Shown one piece after another: positions 7,555-16,193 of a stretch of 45,008 nucleotides of DNA (position 1 is the first letter of the stretch; every line of letters starts with the position of its first letter). The notes under the pieces were generated by a model. That model worked only from the letters and a program-made list of their open reading frames with translations, made no database searches and was not told the origin of the DNA. Position numbers and translations under genes: made by a program. Source of the DNA: an uncultured Bacteroidales bacterium. GTDB taxonomy: Bacteria > Bacteroidota > Bacteroidia > Bacteroidales > Paludibacteraceae. The stretch is from the NCBI GenBank assembly GCA_934667275.1, contig CAKULK010000017.1, forward strand, positions 1-45,008, given 5' to 3'.

Positions 7555-8406
7555 TTAGCGTTTGTTGCCTAATATATCGTAGGTCTCGTCGCCTACGATG
7601 ATGTATAACGTGTTGTCTTTTAGTAGTTTGGATGCTGTAGAGCGGATCGGTGAATCCTTCAGCGCAGTGGAAGGGTCGGCTTTCCACTGAGGCACCAATG
7701 CCACATCTGCATCGGGCATGACGAAGATGTCGCCAGGTTGATAGATTTTTCCATTGTAGAGCCACCCTGTGAAAACGTAGCCTTCGCGGGTGGGATACCC
7801 GTTGGATAGCGTTATTTGTGCGCCTTCCGAGTAGGTGATGTCAAGACAGCGGGTGGTCTTTTCGGGGTAACCGTCATAGGCGAAAGTGTGTGGTTCGAAG
7901 TGCTTGTAGTAGAGGGTCGGCAGCAGCATAATACTGCTCGTCTTGGATGTATAGGTGGTGAAACGTGGCGCGTTGACATTGTAGAGCAAGCGTCCGTAGG
8001 TGGTGCTGGTGCTTTGAATGGTAGCAAGTCCGTCTTCGATGGTGATAGACCAAGTGTGGACATAGTTGTTCCAACCAAGGTCTTTGGCACCAGACGCTCC
8101 GAGAAAACGTCCGGAGGCATCCGACAGCGTCCATGCGCCTTTCTCGCCACCAATGGTGAGCATCAGCGCACTGCCGACAGAGGTCATAATGGTTTCATCT
8201 TCGGAGAAAGTGGCTGCCACCGAAGTCATAATTTTTTTCGATACATCCACATCCCCGGCAGCAACCCCCTTGGCGGGACAAGCGATTATTATTCGGTCGC
8301 CGGCTGAAAGCACCGACGGGTCTGTGACACGCGTCCAATCATCGGCGCACAGGCTCGTAACGCCGAAACACAGCACCAATAGGGAGAGAAAAAAGGTTTT
8401 GTTCAT
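7555..8406 (-). CDS. secreted protein with InlB/Listeria-Bacteroides repeat and short Bacteroidales C-terminal tail
   Basis: A 283-residue exported protein of unknown function. The signal peptide is MNKTFFLSLLVLCFGVTSLC. A beta-rich domain (~25-170) is followed by an InlB-type repeat (~205-240: YPTREGYVFTGW). The ATG at 8406 was chosen over an upstream in-frame ATG (8463) because the signal peptide begins there and the promoter -7 box overlaps the longer start. The last ~20 residues (NTLYIIVGDETYDILGNKR) follow the pattern NGxxYIxxGxxxYNxLG, also seen at the ends of the CotH protein and endonuclease I of this window. It is the first gene of an operon with the M6 protease. Confidence 0.8.
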   Translation of the reverse strand: MNKTFFLSLLVLCFGVTSLCADDWTRVTDPSVLSAGDRIIIACPAKGVAAGDVDVSKKIMTSVAATFSEDETIMTSVGSALMLTIGGEKGAWTLSDASGRFLGASGAKDLGWNNYVHTWSITIEDGLATIQSTSTTYGRLLYNVNAPRFTTYTSKTSSIMLLPTLYYKHFEPHTFAYDGYPEKTTRCLDITYSEGAQITLSNGYPTREGYVFTGWLYNGKIYQPGDIFVMPDADVALVPQWKADPSTALKDSPIRSTASKLLKDNTLYIIVGDETYDILGNKR

Positions 8407-8460
8407 AAGGGTATTGTAGTTGTTAATCGGGCAACTGGTTCCTTTAACGGAACGAGCATG

Positions 8461-8492
8461 CAAAGATACAACAAAAAAACGAGATTTGCAAC
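8461..8492 (-). promoter_or_regulatory. promoter of the InlB-repeat/M6 protease operon
   Basis: GTTG (8492-8489), 20 bp, TATCTTTG (8468-8461) on the minus strand, about 55 nt upstream of the ATG. Confidence 0.7.
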
Positions 8493-8522
8493 GATTTCCC
8501 TTCAGTCTTTGTGCTGTTAATT

Positions 8523-8555
8523 ACGGCAACGACACGGCAACGGGACGGCAACGAC
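8523..8555. repeat. intergenic tandem repeat, 3 x 11 bp (ACGGCAACGAC type)
   Basis: Three adjacent 11-bp units: ACGGCAACGAC, ACGGCAACGGG, ACGGCAACGAC. It lies between the terminator of the giant T9SS gene and the promoter of the InlB-repeat gene. One of four intergenic arrays here with an 11-bp period but unrelated sequence. Confidence 0.85.
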
Positions 8556-8594
8556 ATTGGAGGATGTAAGGAGGATACAAGGTTTTTATGAAAG

Positions 8595-8655
8595 ACAAAA
8601 AAGTCAGGTCTCGGGTGAACCATGGCAGAAGGAGTTGCCCTGAGACCTGACTTTT
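8595..8655 (-). terminator. intrinsic terminator after the CUB/beta-helix T9SS gene
   Basis: A 14-bp stem, AAAAGTCAGGTCTC (8599-8612) against GAGACCTGACTTTT (8642-8655). On the minus strand it is followed by TTTTTTGTCTTT. The interior loop can extend pairing by a few G-C pairs. Confidence 0.8.
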
Positions 8656-8668
8656 AAGAAAGAGTGGA

Positions 8669-8699
8669 ATATCCGCACTGCTTCGCGCAGTGCGGATAT
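8669..8699 (-). other. strong 13-bp hairpin directly after the stop codon
   Basis: ATATCCGCACTGC (8669-8681) pairs with GCAGTGCGGATAT (8687-8699) around a 5-nt loop. It lies 3 bp beyond the stop codon of the T9SS gene and has no U-run, so it is more likely an mRNA 3'-end stabiliser or a helper to the next hairpin than a terminator. Confidence 0.75.
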
Positions 8700-8702
8700 G
8701 GG

Positions 8703-11700
8703 TTATTGCTTGATAAAGCGGAATACGGTTCCGTTCACGTCAAGCAGATATGCACCTTGTGGCAGCGCATTGACGCGGAGTGTCTCCGTTTCTGCCGTAA
8801 GCATGGTGCAGTACATCAGCTGCCCCTGCAGATTCAATATACGCACCTCTGCATCGGCGGCACCATAGATATGAAGCATATCGCAAGTGATGGTCGGGAA
8901 TATGCGGATACTACCGGGCTCAGCGGAACGACAGCCCGTACCTATCTGGTCCTTCCACTCATACGCACCTATCGTAGGCACGTCAGCACGTTTGAGACCG
9001 GTGATGTCGGTGGTAACGAAATCAAGCACTTGCGCACTCACGAGGTTGCCTTTGTTTTTCGGGCGAAGCACCTCTGCGGACTCGAATTGTACAGACTCGG
9101 AGATGTCGTTCGTGCTGTTGATGGCAGTGCGCCATGCAGCGATGTCATTGTACTCATCAGCACCTATCTTACCCAATTTGCCGCTTTCCGAATAGAGCAG
9201 GTTATGCTCGAAGGTAGTTGTAGCAATATAGTTTTTGGACGAAATCCACATTGCTGCCGCAGCATCACTATAGAATATATTGTTCAGCACTTGCAAATTG
9301 TTTTGTGTTGTTCCAATACGGCAAGGATAAACCAATTCGCCCGATGTGCGGATAGTATTGTTAGCAAAAATAGTATTCGTGGATGCCTTATTAAAATTAA
9401 CTGCATACGAAGACGATGTACCATTTGCACAATGGTCTATCACATTATTAAATATCTGCACAGGTGCTTCCTCCGTACCTTTAATTACACGGATATACAA
9501 ACCATCGGCATTCACCCCAAGATTGGTATATAAGTAGTTGTTACTTACTTGACTACCTTCCGACAATGTAATATCCATTGCTTTTGTACTGGCCTTTGTG
9601 GTGGCAGTATTCTTTACTATATTACCATCTACAAGTGCTTGACGCTCACCGCCGGACAGATAAATTCCCATACTGCCCTGTTCGGTCACTGTATTGCCAA
9701 TAATGCGTGCACCTACCTGCTGATTATTTAAGTTACCAGATACAGATACACCTATGTAACCGCCAGTCAGCGTGGAGTTGCTGAGCGTGAAATAGTTGTT
9801 AATGGTTTTCTCGTCTTTAGCGGTAACATACACCACATGTTTACCAGTAGTAAGAGTTAAATCACGATAGATATTGCAATTGTCGATGGTAACGTGTTCC
9901 GACTTGTTGCGCACCAGAACCACCGAATGGTAACTATCATTGCCTGTGGTGAGCGTCAGGTTGCTCAGCGTGATATAGTCCGCACCATTCACATTGACAA
10001 TACCTTGCGTAGCGTCGCCCAAGAAAGAAGACTGCGGTGAATAGGTGTCGTATTTGATAATCACGTCCTCGCGGTTGCCTGTTTGCGAACGGAAAGTAAC
10101 CGTATTCTCTGCCGATACACCGTCTATCTCGGGGATAGTAAGGTACTCTGTGTACGTACCTGGTTCGATCAGGAATGTTACGGCACTCTCAATACCGTTC
10201 TGCAAAGCATCGATAGCCGATTGAATGGTCTTATACTTCGCTGCATCGCTTGCACCGACAAGATAGGTGCCGTGCATACCGCCGATCACCTCAAAGGAAG
10301 CCGTTACGACATTCTTGGGCTGAACGGTGGTCTTATTCACGTCCACACTCTTGAGAGTAACGGTTATGGTAGCCCCCTCCTCGGTAGCAACGGGAACATC
10401 TATCGTAATCCAATAGTAGTACGTACCGCGGTTGGTAATGGTATCCGCCGTAGCCACAAGACCGGTGGTTCCGAAGGCATCCAGTGTGCCTGTACTATAC
10501 ACCTTTACGGCTCCTGCACCGAGCGTATTCTCTACGTTGAAGTTCTCCACAGGCAGTTTGCCACGGTCGCCCGATACATATACGGCGGCACGGAGTATCC
10601 GTACATCTGCACTACCACGGTTCACCGTAGCAGCCGACACATCTTCCACTTTAACCGAGTCAAGCGTCAGCGGTTGCAACTCGTGGCAACTCACCTCTAT
10701 CTCCCAACCGTCGGTGGCTATGGAACCACGGCTCTCATAGGTAATGGTGATGGCACCGGTAGCGTCCTCGGAGATAAGTGTCAATTTATCAATCTCTTTG
10801 GTGTAATATGACAGGCTTACATCGGCTTTGTCTTTGGTATTCTCTCCATAATATACATAGAAATTGTCCGCGCCATTGAGTGCCCATTGTTTGAACTTGA
10901 GTTGGATAGTCGTATTGGGTACGGTAGGCACAAAAGTAACCGTTCCTTTCAGTCCGAGTGTAAGTTTGCCCTCAGCGCCGCCATCATCATAAAACGAGAG
11001 CGTAGCATTGTCCACCTCCACGCGCTGGTTGCCGCTCTTGAGAAGATACATATTGCGGATAGTACGCTTGTTGGCGGGCACAGCGGGAGTGAGTGTAGCC
11101 TCACCTACGGCGATTTGTACACCGAGAACCGACACTTCGGTACCAATCGCTGCGTCGTGGGCGATATTAGCCGCCAGGGTGTATGCGTTCTCGCCTTCGA
11201 GCAGTGTAGTGTTTGCCGACAGCACCACATTGGTACCAGTAACGGCTGCTTTGGCTATCACCTCTCCGCCCCGCAGGAGCAGCAGTGAATCCACAGCCGC
11301 AGCACAGTCGCTCAAGGTAACGGTGATATTCTTCACGCCCAGCGGGGTCAGGTCGCCCGTGGTGGTGATATTGAGCCCTAATAGCGCAGCACTCTTCTGT
11401 CCGCGCGTCAAGGCATCCTGCGAGAGTGCGGTCAGTGTGGTAGCCTCAATAGCCATCGGTTTGGGCAGGTACTCGCTTACAATGGCTTTCCACCCCTTGC
11501 CTGCACCTACATACGTATTAAATCCGGTATTGGCATTAAAGACAATAGTCAGCGAGCCGTCCTCGGCAGTAGAGCGGACTAAACCCGGACCCGTAGCACA
11601 GTTGTCTTTGTCGGCCTCCCAAAGCAGTGCGCCCGAGGTGCCCTGTCCCGCATAAATGCGGAAAGTGGCTTTGGAATAACTATTGTACGATACGGCAAAG

Positions 11701-14156
11701 TCAGTGAAGTCCATCTGAATAACCATTCCCTCTGTAGTCGGAACGAAAGTAGTCTGTTGGTTGCACTCTTCTGCCTTGTAACTGGTGGAATAAGCATCCT
11801 GCGGCGTGTGCGTAAATATCCACTCGCCATAGACATATATGGTTTTGTTTCCGCAGTCGGAGTACAAGGTATTGTCAATGGTCAGCACATCTGCCGAGTT
11901 GCTGAAGGCTTTGTATGATGTGTTGTTTGAGAAGTCTGCCTGCGTGATGTTGGCAGCAATGGTTTGTCCGTTCTGTACGTTGCAAGCCACGTCATAGGTC
12001 AGGAAGAAATAGTTCTCTCCCTCGGTGAGCGATATACCGCTTGCGGGGATGGTGAACTCGTTGGCTGTAACGGCTACTTTGCCTACCTTTTGTGTGGTAG
12101 CAAAAGCATTGGAAGCACCTGTAAAGTAGAGTGTTGCACTATCAATACGTTCATAGGTATTGCCCGTATTGAAGTGGAACAGGGTCGGTTGCAAAGCCGG
12201 CTCGGTATTCTCGGTAGTGAGGCAAAAACGCATTGCCTGTACGCCTGCAGCACAACCTGCCACCTTGCCGATTTGTTTGGTTACCGATGACGATGCCATT
12301 GTCATCGGTACGGCACTGAACTCGCTCACCACAGCCTCAAAGCCTGCACCGCGATAGTATTCGCTCGGTGTTTTGCTATACAGATATACCGTCATAGCAC
12401 CGTCCTCCGAGGTACTCTTCAAAGTCAGGTTATCGATTTTACTATCCTTGACATTGTACAACAGATTTGCTTCGTCAGCAGTCTTGCCGTTATAGAATTT
12501 CAATACATCTGAATTGTAAGACAATGATGCAATAAAAATATGAATATCATGCAAGTCTATCTGCACTTTCTTGCCTTCAGTAGAAGGAATAAAGGTAATA
12601 TATCCGCTGAAGTTATTGCTGATTTTGCCGTCCACACCGCCATCGTCATAGAAAGGCATATCACCGCTTACATACACGGTGAGGTGCAAACCGTTTACCA
12701 TACGCACTTCTGTTACTTTCTGTTCCTTGGCTGTAGCGGCGGTAAGGGTCTTAAAGCCGTTCTTGGTTGTCAAACCGGTGATGGTAAGTGTGGAAGTAGC
12801 ACCAATAGTTGCTCGGCTCTGCATATCACCTGCAAGGCAGAAGTTATTAGTACCGGCATCAAGGGCTTGGTTGCAAGTGAAGGTATAGGTATCACCGCTC
12901 TTGGTAATGGTGCCATCAATTGGAGTGAGTCCTGCCACAGAAGCCTTATCGGTCTGATACAGACGCAGTTGGGTAGCATCAAACACATTGCCAGTGAGCG
13001 TAAAACTGATACTTGTCAGATAGTCAGGGTCTCCCAAACCCTCAGTAAGGATACGTATGCCGCCCATATTGATATTCTGTTCGCCTACATACAACTCACT
13101 GCGAGTATTGGTGTAGTTGGCTGTTGCCGATTTCACCTCCATCGGATTGCTGCTGACGGTGGTAACCGTAGCCTTCCAACCTTGTTCTTTGTCGTAATCG
13201 GTTTCATAAGCACAAACACAGCAAGACAATGCCCCGGTGGCATCAGATGACATATAAATCTTATTGGTATAGGTGCCACTTGATAGTTCTTCCAAAGTCT
13301 TTTTTGTCGTAGGGAAGGGCGTATCAAGATACTTGCCGTATGTAACTGAAGTGGTATCAAATACGCCATTATAGATTTTCAATGAAGCAACAGATTCATA
13401 GTCATCTCCTGCCATTTTGACCTTTTCAAAGACAATCTTTACTTTCTCACCTTCTTTTGCAGGTTTGAAGATGGTAGTAGCGAAAGTCTCGAACTGCCAA
13501 CCTGTGGCATCTTCACCCTTATAGTGTCCTGTATAGTCGTAGAAAGTAACGGTTTGCCCCGACTGTACGGTAACCACCTGTTTGCCCCATTGCGGTTGCT
13601 TGACATCAATATCCTCTACAGCAGGAGCAGCCTCAATGACTGTAACCGTGGCCTTCCAACCCTTGTAGTCGTAACAAAAATAGCCGTGGAAGCAGCAAGA
13701 AAGCGCACCCGTAGCATCGGTGGATGTGTAAGTTTTGTTGGTGTATTTACCTGCTAATTTATCCAATAGTTGTTTGGTATCGGGGAAACAGGTGGTGCTA
13801 TACTTTGTTGTATAAGATACGGTAGTGGTATCAAACACACCATTATACACCTTCAGCGTTGCCTCTGAATCCAAATAGTCTTCATCATCATACTCTGCAG
13901 CATAGAGTTCCACTTCTTCAAAGGTGATAGTCACCTTATCTCCCTTTTGAGCAGGTCTGAAGATGGTGGTCGCATAGGCTGAGGTCTCGAACAGACTTCC
14001 GGTACCTTGCGGGTCGTAATAGGTAATCGGTTTTCCGCGTTCCACGGTGATAACCTGTTTACCCAATTCAGGCATATTCACGTCTTCGGCGTGAAGCCCA
14101 AGCGGGATGAGGGTCAGCAGACCCAACAGCCCTAATAAAAAGGATTTCTTTTTCAT
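8703..14156 (-). CDS. giant T9SS-secreted CUB-like / BNR-N-like / beta-helix surface protein under a cobalamin riboswitch
   Basis: A 1817-residue exported protein. Order: signal peptide (1-24); two CUB-like domains (~30-180, ~190-330, each with VYNGVFDTT or IYNGVFDTT); then BNR_assoc_N-like domains (e.g. TEGENYFFLTYDVAC) alternating with CUB-like domains near residues 500, 770 and 1055 (FYDDGG motif in two of these three); a right-handed beta-helix domain (~1295-1690, opening with YKTIQSAIDAL); and a type A T9SS sorting domain (~1747-1817, ending LPQGAYLLDVNGTVFRFIKQ). It should be displayed on or released from the cell surface, probably binding glycan or another ligand; no catalytic residues were identified. 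The start at MKKKS was chosen over an ATG four codons upstream because it opens the signal peptide. The 5' leader holds a cobalamin riboswitch and a terminator. Confidence 0.87.
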   Translation of the reverse strand: MKKKSFLLGLLGLLTLIPLGLHAEDVNMPELGKQVITVERGKPITYYDPQGTGSLFETSAYATTIFRPAQKGDKVTITFEEVELYAAEYDDEDYLDSEATLKVYNGVFDTTTVSYTTKYSTTCFPDTKQLLDKLAGKYTNKTYTSTDATGALSCCFHGYFCYDYKGWKATVTVIEAAPAVEDIDVKQPQWGKQVVTVQSGQTVTFYDYTGHYKGEDATGWQFETFATTIFKPAKEGEKVKIVFEKVKMAGDDYESVASLKIYNGVFDTTSVTYGKYLDTPFPTTKKTLEELSSGTYTNKIYMSSDATGALSCCVCAYETDYDKEQGWKATVTTVSSNPMEVKSATANYTNTRSELYVGEQNINMGGIRILTEGLGDPDYLTSISFTLTGNVFDATQLRLYQTDKASVAGLTPIDGTITKSGDTYTFTCNQALDAGTNNFCLAGDMQSRATIGATSTLTITGLTTKNGFKTLTAATAKEQKVTEVRMVNGLHLTVYVSGDMPFYDDGGVDGKISNNFSGYITFIPSTEGKKVQIDLHDIHIFIASLSYNSDVLKFYNGKTADEANLLYNVKDSKIDNLTLKSTSEDGAMTVYLYSKTPSEYYRGAGFEAVVSEFSAVPMTMASSSVTKQIGKVAGCAAGVQAMRFCLTTENTEPALQPTLFHFNTGNTYERIDSATLYFTGASNAFATTQKVGKVAVTANEFTIPASGISLTEGENYFFLTYDVACNVQNGQTIAANITQADFSNNTSYKAFSNSADVLTIDNTLYSDCGNKTIYVYGEWIFTHTPQDAYSTSYKAEECNQQTTFVPTTEGMVIQMDFTDFAVSYNSYSKATFRIYAGQGTSGALLWEADKDNCATGPGLVRSTAEDGSLTIVFNANTGFNTYVGAGKGWKAIVSEYLPKPMAIEATTLTALSQDALTRGQKSAALLGLNITTTGDLTPLGVKNITVTLSDCAAAVDSLLLLRGGEVIAKAAVTGTNVVLSANTTLLEGENAYTLAANIAHDAAIGTEVSVLGVQIAVGEATLTPAVPANKRTIRNMYLLKSGNQRVEVDNATLSFYDDGGAEGKLTLGLKGTVTFVPTVPNTTIQLKFKQWALNGADNFYVYYGENTKDKADVSLSYYTKEIDKLTLISEDATGAITITYESRGSIATDGWEIEVSCHELQPLTLDSVKVEDVSAATVNRGSADVRILRAAVYVSGDRGKLPVENFNVENTLGAGAVKVYSTGTLDAFGTTGLVATADTITNRGTYYYWITIDVPVATEEGATITVTLKSVDVNKTTVQPKNVVTASFEVIGGMHGTYLVGASDAAKYKTIQSAIDALQNGIESAVTFLIEPGTYTEYLTIPEIDGVSAENTVTFRSQTGNREDVIIKYDTYSPQSSFLGDATQGIVNVNGADYITLSNLTLTTGNDSYHSVVLVRNKSEHVTIDNCNIYRDLTLTTGKHVVYVTAKDEKTINNYFTLSNSTLTGGYIGVSVSGNLNNQQVGARIIGNTVTEQGSMGIYLSGGERQALVDGNIVKNTATTKASTKAMDITLSEGSQVSNNYLYTNLGVNADGLYIRVIKGTEEAPVQIFNNVIDHCANGTSSSYAVNFNKASTNTIFANNTIRTSGELVYPCRIGTTQNNLQVLNNIFYSDAAAAMWISSKNYIATTTFEHNLLYSESGKLGKIGADEYNDIAAWRTAINSTNDISESVQFESAEVLRPKNKGNLVSAQVLDFVTTDITGLKRADVPTIGAYEWKDQIGTGCRSAEPGSIRIFPTITCDMLHIYGAADAEVRILNLQGQLMYCTMLTAETETLRVNALPQGAYLLDVNGTVFRFIKQ

Positions 14157-14200
14157 TATTACAATCAATTAGTTTATGTTTGCATCAGTATATACATAAA

Positions 14201-14228
14201 CAAAACCGTTTGACGAATGTCAAACGGC
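14201..14228 (-). terminator. intrinsic terminator in the riboswitch leader
   Basis: On the minus strand a 9-bp stem, CCGTTTGAC/GTCAAACGG with an ATTC loop, is followed by TTTTGTTTAT. It lies between the riboswitch aptamer (ends 14346) and the start codon (14156), where a transcriptional expression platform would be. A second small hairpin (TCCTCTC/GAGAGGA, near 14240-14265) lies just upstream of it and could compete or help. Confidence 0.75.
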
Positions 14229-14345
14229 TGAACCTCTCCGTCCTCTCCTTAAAAAGAGAGGATGCGGCATACTCCATACGTCTCCCGCAAAAGAGAGACA
14301 GGCGGAGTTTGTCTTGTGCTTTTTCCTCGAAAGCCGAATTGACAT

Positions 14346-14560
14346 ACGTGGTTGGCAGGTCTTCTGACTTGTTTGCTCTGCAGCACCTTCCCATTAGAGA
14401 ATATCTCTCAAACAGTGGCTATATTTGCAGCAGAGCGGAATGACACCTTAATTATATATAGTGCATTGTCCTGTAAACTCACAGCAGCGGGACTGCTCGG
14501 GATTTGCACCCGATTCCCTTTTAATGTCTTGCAACTATCTTGCAGACAACCAACACGTTT
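14346..14560 (-). promoter_or_regulatory. cobalamin (B12) riboswitch
   Basis: A class-I-like cobalamin aptamer of about 215 nt on the minus strand. It begins ACGTGTTGGT, whose complement CCAACCACGT closes the P1 helix at the 3' end. The core reads AAAAGGGAA, GGGTGCAAATCCCG, then AGCAGTCCCGCTGCTGT. Further on come GCCACTG, TGGGAAGG and AGTCAGAAGACCTGCC, the hallmark segments of the family. Its own promoter lies at 14639-14608. Cobalamin binding normally switches expression off; here the only downstream gene on this strand is the 1817-residue T9SS protein. Confidence 0.96.
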
Positions 14561-14607
14561 ATTTCTGTGCATCTGCCTTCTGGCAGGTTCTCTCACCAAA
14601 GAACGCG

Positions 14608-14639
14608 CAAAGTTACTATTTATTTTCGATACCTGCAAA
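14608..14639 (-). promoter_or_regulatory. promoter of the riboswitch leader
   Basis: TTTG (14639-14636), 20 bp, TAACTTTG (14615-14608) on the minus strand. Transcription should begin near 14601, giving a leader of about 445 nt before the ATG at 14156 and placing the whole aptamer in the transcript. Confidence 0.82.
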
Positions 14640-14724
14640 TAAAAGGATACAAAACGCTGTTGCCACGAGTTTGCATAGTGGATTTTGCACAATGCAAAGT
14701 GGAAAAACAAAATGCGGGACAGGA

Positions 14725-14756
14725 GTTGTACATCTCGCGGAAAAGCAGTATTTTTG
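14725..14756 (+). promoter_or_regulatory. promoter of sotB-like gene
   Basis: GTTG (14725-14728), 20 bp, TATTTTTG (14749-14756), with GGAAAAGCAG directly before the -7 box as in the dnaA and endonuclease promoters. It diverges from the riboswitch promoter about 85 bp away. Confidence 0.7.
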
Positions 14757-14819
14757 CGCCCGATTTTGGTGCAAAAAACAATAAGGTATTAGTTAAATAG
14801 CAGATAATCAGGTTTTTGT

Positions 14820-15998
14820 ATGAATAGTACGATGACTGCCAAGCATTGGTTTGTCCTAATCGGGCTGACATGTGCCACTTTTATTTTCAACACTTCGGAG
14901 TTCATACCCATAGGGCTGCTGACCGATATTGCCACGGAGTTCGGTATGACGGAGGCGCGGGCAGGTATGCTGATTTCAGTATATGCGTGGATGGTGATGT
15001 TGCTATCGCTGCCGTTGATGTTGCTGGTCTCAAAGATAGAATTGCGTAAGTTGCTGTTGTTCACCACGTTTTTCTTTATGTGCTTTCAGGTGATGTCATC
15101 GGTGTCGTCCACCTATGGCATGCTGATGGCATCGCGAATAGGCGTGGCATGCACGCACGCGATATTCTGGTCGATTGTCTCACCAGTAGCAGTGAGTGTG
15201 GTGCCCGACAAGTGCCGCCCGTTGGCATTGAGTATGGTGGTGACGGGAACGTCGGTGGCAATGATTCTGGGTCTTCCTCTCGGACGGTTTATCGGATTGC
15301 AGATAGGTTGGCGAATGACGTTTCTATGCATAGCAGGCTTTGCATTGTTCACATTTGTCTATTTGCTATTGACTTTGCCCAAAGTGCCGAGTCATGGCGG
15401 ATTCAGTGTGCGACAACTGCCCTCGTTGCTCCGAAACCGCACATTGATAAGCATTTATGTGCTGACATTCCTGTTTGCAACCTCTTACTATACGGGTTAC
15501 AGTTACATCGAACCATTCCTACTGCAAGTGGGGAAAATGTCGGAAAACGGTATCACTGCCACGCTGATGATATTCGGTGCGGCAGGCATATTGGGCAGTG
15601 TGGCATTCTCGAAATTCTATCCCTTAAACCCGACACGATTCATCACGGCGGCTCTGCTCGGAATGTTGGTTTGCCTCGGGTTGCTCTATCCGTCCACAAC
15701 GGCTATTCCGCTGATAATCACACTATGTGCATGTTGGGGCATGGCGGCAACGGCATACAATGTGTCGTTCCAGAATGAGATAATCAACCACACCACAGAT
15801 GATGCCACGCCGGTGGCGATGTCGATTTCGTCGGGGATATTCAACCTCGGTATAGCCACTGGGACTCTGATTGGCGGAAATGTTTGTACGCATACAACGA
15901 TTGCCTATATCGGTTTTGCAGGGGCAGCCGTTGCCTTGATGACCGTCCTGTTCTGGCTGCTCAGTTTGCGTCCTTTGCTTAGAGGAAATGCAAGATAA
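14820..15998 (+). CDS. sotB: SotB-type major facilitator efflux transporter
   Basis: A 392-residue inner-membrane protein with 12 predicted membrane spans. From memory of E. coli SotB the match is strong across the length: FIFNTSEFIPIGLLTDIA in span 1, IGVACTHAIFWSI, the loop GLPLGRFIGLQIGWRMTF, and the central YTGYSYIEPF. SotB/AraJ-type pumps export sugars (arabinose, IPTG) or drugs by proton antiport. It stands alone on the plus strand, 64 nt beyond its own promoter, and is probably a single-gene unit because the next plus-strand gene has its own promoter. Confidence 0.9.
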   Translation: MNSTMTAKHWFVLIGLTCATFIFNTSEFIPIGLLTDIATEFGMTEARAGMLISVYAWMVMLLSLPLMLLVSKIELRKLLLFTTFFFMCFQVMSSVSSTYGMLMASRIGVACTHAIFWSIVSPVAVSVVPDKCRPLALSMVVTGTSVAMILGLPLGRFIGLQIGWRMTFLCIAGFALFTFVYLLLTLPKVPSHGGFSVRQLPSLLRNRTLISIYVLTFLFATSYYTGYSYIEPFLLQVGKMSENGITATLMIFGAAGILGSVAFSKFYPLNPTRFITAALLGMLVCLGLLYPSTTAIPLIITLCACWGMAATAYNVSFQNEIINHTTDDATPVAMSISSGIFNLGIATGTLIGGNVCTHTTIAYIGFAGAAVALMTVLFWLLSLRPLLRGNAR

Positions 15999-16034
15999 CG
16001 AATAAACATTAACGCGACAAACCCGCTATTATCT

Positions 16035-16078
16035 ACCGTGTATCAACCGTATATCAACCGTGTATCAACCGTGTATGT
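16035..16078. repeat. intergenic tandem repeat, 4 x 11 bp (ACCGTGTATCA type)
   Basis: Units ACCGTGTATCA, ACCGTATATCA, ACCGTGTATCA and ACCGTGTATGT, with a partial fifth (ACCGT). It lies between sotB and the promoter of the CotH gene, about 60 bp upstream of that promoter. Confidence 0.88.
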
Positions 16079-16140
16079 ACCGTAATTGGCAGCGCGAGGA
16101 AGATGCGAATTGTAAAGGAATATAAGGCGTTCGCGAGGGG

Positions 16141-16172
16141 CTTGTGTATGTGACTTTTTTGTAGTACCTTTA
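16141..16172 (+). promoter_or_regulatory. probable promoter of the CotH gene
   Basis: CTTG (16141-16144), 20 bp, TACCTTTA (16165-16172). The last base departs from TAnnTTTG. It lies 21 bp before the ATG at 16194. Confidence 0.55.
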
Positions 16173-16193
16173 TCGAATATTTCGCAGATATTT

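Noticed and set aside
8664..9533. Open frames on the plus strand opposite the giant T9SS gene
   Set aside because: Explained by the codon pattern of the long beta-rich protein; no promoters or domains.
14185..14394. Short open frame (69 codons) in the riboswitch leader
   Set aside because: It runs over the riboswitch 3' end and through the terminator hairpin; no protein resemblance.
16035..16083. CRISPR-like array
   Set aside because: Units are 11 bp with no spacers and no cas genes; a simple tandem repeat.
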